Assembly (NCBI GenBank): GCA_961205875.1
Contig: OY540812.1
Location: 29,707,098-29,771,097 of the forward strand
Direction: 5' to 3'
Length of the DNA: 64,000 nt
DNA from: Sialis fuliginosa
Taxonomy: Eukaryota > Arthropoda > Insecta > Megaloptera > Sialidae
Shown: in pieces, positions 61,601 through 64,000 of the stretch
How the letters are laid out: each line of letters starts with the position of its first letter
Position numbering within the stretch: position 1 is the stretch's first letter
Notes under the pieces: model-generated
Databases searched by the model: none
What the model was told of the DNA's origin: nothing
Seen by the model: only the letters and a program-made list of their open reading frames with translations
Translations under genes and position numbers: made by a program

Positions 61601-63965
61601 GAACTCATGTTACAAATAAAACAAGTAACTCTTTATTTAATCAATTTAATTACCAAAGTCCGCAAATATACCTACATAGTTTATTTTTTAAATTATAGCC
61701 TTTTATTTTGTTCATGTTTTTTCCAGCAGCGGTAAGCGAGCTGTATTCATGTGAGGCCATGCGAATTGCTATCATAGATCGAACACATTCGGATTTTGTC
61801 GTGTCTTGCGAAAATGCAATTCTCTGCCGTATTGACTATGTCGAATGTGTCTGATCTTAACATATACTGTCACTGGACTCACATGAATATAGCTCGCGCA
61901 CCGCCACTGGTTTTTTCTCCACTACTGGCAAAGGTAAAACCAGTAATGACCACGCAGTGATGGACACTTGCTAATGATTATAAAATGATAAGTACTACGA
62001 CACAAAAGATATAAAAGAAAGAATCGTCAAATTTGAAACAATGTAAAGCAGTTGCTAAGATAATATAATAATTAATAAATAAATTATACTAATAATTAGT
62101 TTAAATGCTATCTAAAGGCCTATTATCATCAAACCACGCTGTAAGACAGTTAAATGTAAATAGATTAATATTCAGAAATGGTAGTAATCAAATATCAACA
62201 CATATTTCTAATTCAGTACATTTAATTAAACAATAGCCATTACTGGGATTCTTGCCATGACTGGTACCACTACCTTACATATATTCCGCGCGAACAAAGT
62301 CGCGGGTATCAGCTCTATAGGATATATATAATCACGTTATTGCTCAAAAGAGCTGAGCAGTGAATAGAATAGTCGCGCAATTAAAAAGAAAATGAAAGCA
62401 CGGGACATTTGACCCGTACTCTGGTATAGGTAAATTATAAGATACACAACAAAATTATGTATACTTAGCAATTATAAAACTTTATAGAGTTTAATTAGTT
62501 TTAGTGAAATGTCCGCGAAAGCTGGTAGGTATCTAACTTTAGTATTTATTAAACAAACGACAACGTTAAAAGGTTATCTATAAATGAGTCTAGCGACTCG
62601 ATAGACAAAACACACCTAAATAAAAAAAAAAGTTTGTTTATATAAAATGCGTGCAATTGCATTATTGGCTATTTTTTTTGTTCGTTCAGTTATTTTTTGA
62701 TTTATTGATAAATGCTTAACACAATTTTTCTCTCTTTCTTTCTCTATATATTCATAAATTATTATAAAAAAACCATAACTTAACTTTATAAGTGCTTAAT
62801 TATACATTACGAAAACAAAATTGGACGAGAACCGTTACTTTTCTTAAATTGTCATATATGTCATTCTACTTTTAATGAACAAAATTCATTAAAAAATAAA
62901 TTTACAGGATGACAGGATGATACATCTGATAGAGAATTGTCTGCTCTTTAATATTTGTCCTATTCATTTTTCTCGTGAGAAAGCTCGTTTACGAGATATT
63001 TGAGCATGAACGCAAGTTTTACCGCGCGCGCAAATTTTCTCATAGTTTTAACCCCCATTTATACGGCAACAATGATTCTTATCGTAAAATTTATAATAAC
63101 AACTTTTGTTTAGAATCTAATAAACATTATTTTGGGTGTCTTCTATTTGTGTCCGGATAACCATTTGCGAGATAAATAAGAAAAACTAAATCCGCAGAGA
63201 TATGTTTGCCCCTAAAAGGGGGACCACACGGGTTTTTGAAATGGCGCCGTTTCTAGTTTTGTAGAGGAAGGTTTAATGTACAACTATACCAATTTTCATG
63301 CTTCTATCAAAAAGTGCAGAGATTAATCGAAATATCGCTCTTAACGTCCGGACTATATTGCAGTAACAACATAAACTAGGTACATACAATCGATTTTCAG
63401 ATTTAAATACATAGTAGGTATTTAATCTGAAGACTCAAGAATTAGTTAAGATCATAAATATAATAATTAAATTAATTTCCTTGTAAAGAAAATAACCCAA
63501 GTGTAGACTAGACCACTAATGAAAAATATTATTTAAATTGATTCAAATAATTATTTTACCTTGAATATTATCGTAGCCAAGAACAACATCCTCGATATTT
63601 CCTTTGCGGTCTGGCACCTTCATGTTTACTATTGTAGCACCATAGTTAGTAACTGTTACAGAAGTTTTATCACGATTTATCCACGTGAATGCCCTGACTG
63701 GATTCTGTTTTCCTGTTACTTTGTCTTCGATAAATCCAAAACTATCTGAAATTTTTTTAATTTTACGGTACCGATTTTTGAACCTTACTCGATAATGTGA
63801 ACAGATATTTATCAGGGGTGGACTTTAAATTAAATAATAAATAATAACATAAAACCATTTGTTTCAGTTATACTACTGAAAAATATTAGTTTAAAATTTT
63901 AAAATAACGAATGTAAAAAACTTACAATGGATCGATCGAGGATAATATTTAAAAAAAAATTTCAT
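49679..63965 (-). CDS. Galm: Galactose mutarotase (aldose 1-epimerase), eight coding exons
   Basis: Interconverts alpha and beta anomers of galactose/glucose, feeding the cytosolic Leloir pathway. Coding exons (- strand): 63965-63926, 63745-63560, 58066-57699, 56941-56854, 56104-55963, 50393-50291, 50222-50088 and 49759-49679. Every junction has GT/AG and matching phase; the joined frame is 380 codons (human GALM is about 340). Family blocks, with residue numbers from this model: NYGATIVNMKVPD (exon 2), PYFGATIGRICNRIGN with Arg95, NHQLHGG with catalytic-site His120, and SLTNHGYFNLAGH with His190 (exon 3). Then GYDNNFC with Asp257, SGRVLEVYSNQPGVQFYT and LCLETQNYPDAMNH with the catalytic base Glu344, then PNFPNSIFSPGKIYDHKVIY. 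All key residues are kept, so the enzyme should be active. Odd features: an acidic/serine-rich insert at residues 310-326 (ESSEESDESKE), and introns 2 and 5 swollen to about 5.5 kb by transposons. The 40-nt first exon fits by phase only; seven exons are firm. Confidence 0.93.
49833..50016. mobile_element. TTAA-flanked MITE in GALM intron 7, 184 bp
   Basis: gccttggcactttacagaaa and the reverse of ctttggtgctttacaaaaac are inverted copies over about 55 bp, with TTAA at 49829-49832 and 50017-50020. TTAA duplication suggests a piggyBac-type nonautonomous element. It fills more than half of the 328-nt intron. Confidence 0.7.
50427..53071. mobile_element. Expanded 2.6 kb member of the AGGTA..GGCACCAG family in GALM intron 5
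   Basis: aggtaacggcaccggtcttg at 50427 and its partner actggtgcctttacct ending at 53071 are bordered by TA. The outer about 200 and 250 bp match the 569-bp copy at 6820-7388. In between lie two tandem arrays of opposite orientation, described separately. No transposase. Confidence 0.82.
50910..52725. repeat. Two oppositely oriented tandem arrays of a 125-130-bp unit
   Basis: On the right, 'cttaatacgtgcctggctta' style phrases recur near 51838, 51945, 52056, 52187, 52317, 52444, 52574 and 52700. On the left, the reverse phrase 'caggcccgtattaacgaaaa' recurs near 51130, 51250 and 51370, with a weaker one near 50995. The spacer 51430-51830 includes 'acccgcttcgctcgcg'. The arrays are unequal (about 4 against 8 units). 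Confidence 0.8.
53330..53945 (+). repeat. Two units of the 5630-5935 repeat
   Basis: 'aaatatatcgtgactaaagg', 'cattttttgttgcatttta' and 'cttttcagtctatggaa'-like phrases occur in two adjacent copies (about 53330-53520 and 53525-53945). The second carries the full tail with gacggacgggcggaca and gaaactataacg. In GALM intron 5, + strand. Confidence 0.65.
53946..54080. mobile_element. Small hairpin MITE, about 135 bp
   Basis: cactgaaaagtatataataa ... cagtttttgaagtcgg and its reverse (ccgacttcaaaactgttaaa ... atacttttcaatg) form about 48-bp arms around a 40-bp loop. The 'gaagtcggt' end is common in insect MITEs. Target duplication unclear. Confidence 0.75.
54213..54785 (+). mobile_element. Internally deleted Tc1/mariner-superfamily element, 573 bp
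   Basis: acgggtctttcaagttcgag at 54213 and the reverse of acagggtctttcaagttcga at 54785 are near-perfect inverted ends of about 30 bp with TA on both sides. The interior keeps the first codons of a transposase (ATG 54324, NSISLENRIKIIKIQRNN) and, after a large deletion and frame change, its C-terminal part. That part (WQPRSPDLTPLDYFLWGHLK ... FTKRIDICKRAHGGHLQDII, to 54678) includes the third catalytic Asp. The first two catalytic blocks are gone. It sits in GALM intron 5 in the opposite orientation. Intact ends mean it could be moved by a full-length relative elsewhere. Confidence 0.9.
54864..55195. mobile_element. MITE with approximately 50-bp inverted ends and TAA duplication, 332 bp
   Basis: tgtctggtattataaaggag at 54864 pairs with ctcctttataatgccggaca ending at 55195, and the pairing continues through the repeated gctagc motifs to cactttcaaat. 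TAA flanks both ends (54861-54863, 55196-55198), which fits the 3-bp duplications of PIF/Harbinger elements. In GALM intron 5. Confidence 0.8.
55199..55962. other. Rest of GALM intron 5 next to exon 5
   Basis: No gene seen. A 110-codon frame at 55241-55573 (-) was rejected. 55600-55800 resembles the tails of the 1452-2405 repeat ('ccagaaacggatgtttacta'). Confidence 0.4.
56105..56853. other. GALM intron 4
   Basis: 56130-56390 holds a diverged copy of the 'gggcccc ... ggtctttcaat' sequence seen at the centre of the 19022-20962 hairpin and at 30655, and a c run at 56350-56362. The rest is unassigned. Confidence 0.45.
57482..57641. mobile_element. hAT-type MITE in GALM intron 3, 160 bp
   Basis: cattggcgtagtaa and ttactacgccactg are the inverted ends. 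Flanks GATCAGCC (57474-57481) and GATCAGCA (57642-57649) agree in seven of eight positions. The interior is mainly a g-run and a c-run that can pair with each other. Confidence 0.82.
58352..61338. mobile_element. Giant hairpin element in GALM intron 2, 3.0 kb
   Basis: gtccggacgttaagagcgat at 58352 is mirrored near 61338 (ttaacgtccggac), with TA on each side. Arms pair through ccgcggatttagtttttctt, gataagagtcaccgttgccg, gcgcgcgcggtgaaacttgc and cacaagttttttt. The loop is about 59940-60113. The left arm has about 345 bp (59320-59663) that the right arm lacks, at a point where acat is repeated; otherwise the arms are nearly identical. Homologous to 42508-44702. Each arm holds the same meaningless 62-codon frame (58545-58733 - and 60967-61155 +). 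Confidence 0.92.
61529..62275. mobile_element. TA-flanked MITE of the AGGTA..GGCACCAG family, reversed, 747 bp
   Basis: acgtaaaggcaccagttatg at 61529 and tgactggtaccactacct ending at 62275, TA outside each. It follows 6820-7388 in reverse, with an extra 186-bp hAT MITE inside (61724-61909). It sits within a copy of another repeat, so at least three layers of insertion are stacked here in GALM intron 2. Confidence 0.85.
61724..61909. mobile_element. hAT-type MITE with perfect 8-bp duplication, 186 bp
   Basis: GTTTTTTC stands on both sides (61716-61723, 61910-61917). The ends cagcagcggtaagcgagctg and the complement of cagtggcggtgcgcgagcta are inverted over about 33 bp. The sister copies at 6820-7388 and 50427-53071 have the site once (gttttttctc), which is a natural empty site. 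Confidence 0.9.
62675..63353. mobile_element. Single-arm truncated copy of the 58352-61338 hairpin
   Basis: Follows the outer part of the right arm (gatttattgataaatgc, gacgagaaccgttacttttc, gcgcgcgcaaattttctcat, aaaagggggaccacac) and ends with the true terminus ttaacgtccggac at 63353, then TA. It has several own differences (for example atcgtaaaatttat next to aacaatgattc). The other arm is missing. Confidence 0.85.
63354..63559. other. End of GALM intron 2 beside exon 2
   Basis: Short A+T-rich intron sequence between the truncated hairpin and the donor site of GALM exon 2; nothing else seen. Confidence 0.5.
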
Positions 63966-64000
63966 ATAAATATGTATATGTGTCCGGAAGTCCTTCTTGA

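Larger units (their letters stand above)
61355..62350 (-). repeat. Reversed copy of the 'acccgcg ... atcggttcagcg' repeat, split by a MITE
   Basis: From the right: agctgatacccgcgactttg (complement of 62310-62345), then, left of the inserted element at 61529-62275, the complement of 61360-61500 with 'tacaaagtagcctatgtcc', 'tcaaggtcggttcagcggtt' and 'actttTGCATTTATAATATT'. Same family as 21063-21535 and 21943-22283. Confidence 0.65.

Noticed and set aside
58545..63160. Three near-identical 61-62-codon frames (58545-58733, 60967-61155, 62975-63160) as a small gene family
   Set aside because: They are the same DNA in the two arms and the truncated copy of one hairpin element; frames of this length are expected by chance and show no domain.
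1..64000. tRNA or rRNA genes, CRISPR arrays, bacterial or viral genes
   Set aside because: No cloverleaf with A and B boxes, no rRNA motifs, no spaced identical repeats, and no viral-type proteins were recognised on reading both strands. A tRNAscan and translated search would be decisive.

Overview
This is a 64 kb piece of nuclear eukaryotic DNA. It is very A+T-rich and has spliceosomal introns, poly(A) signals, dense TA-flanked miniature transposons, a mariner relic and repeat tails rich in (GGAC)n/(ACAG)n. Together these point to an insect; the repeat types (hAT and Tc1/mariner MITEs, 'acccgtggcttcgct' modules) would suit a hemipteran, but the order is only inferred. There are no operons, CRISPR arrays, rRNA genes or recognisable tRNA genes.

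Three host genes can be assembled by eye from splice sites, intron phases and protein similarity. (1) On the + strand, 34767-35774 is a compact five-exon gene of 224 codons for a Myb/SANT-like (zeste-type) DNA-binding protein. All its introns are phase 0, and one uses a GC-AG donor. (2) On the - strand, 37959-39029 is an SLC66A3-like PQ-loop membrane protein: three solid exons plus two candidate 3' exons. (3) On the - strand, 49679-63965 is an apparently complete galactose mutarotase (aldose 1-epimerase, GALM) of eight coding exons and 380 codons. Its two long introns (about 5.5 kb each) are stuffed with transposons. The three genes share no evident pathway.

Everything else is repeat or unassigned A+T-rich sequence. 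From the left: TA-flanked MITEs (2513-3761, 6820-7388), a 5'-truncated mariner pseudogene inserted in a MITE (8670-9705), giant hairpins (13588-15397, 19022-20962), an hAT MITE with a perfect 8-bp duplication (22780-23033), a 3.1 kb composite element (25475-28583) and smaller hairpins up to 33.1 kb. Between the SLC66A3-like gene and GALM lie four giant inverted repeats almost back to back (40272-49385). A fifth giant inverted repeat of 3.0 kb sits inside GALM intron 2 (58352-61338), with a truncated copy at 62675-63353.

The most unusual theme is this set of near full-length hairpin elements. There are at least seven of 1.5-3.0 kb, which together make up roughly a fifth of the window. Most are bounded by TA dinucleotides, and at least two are diverged members of one family. 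They are candidates for a lineage-specific foldback transposon family and for sources of hairpin RNA and endogenous siRNA.
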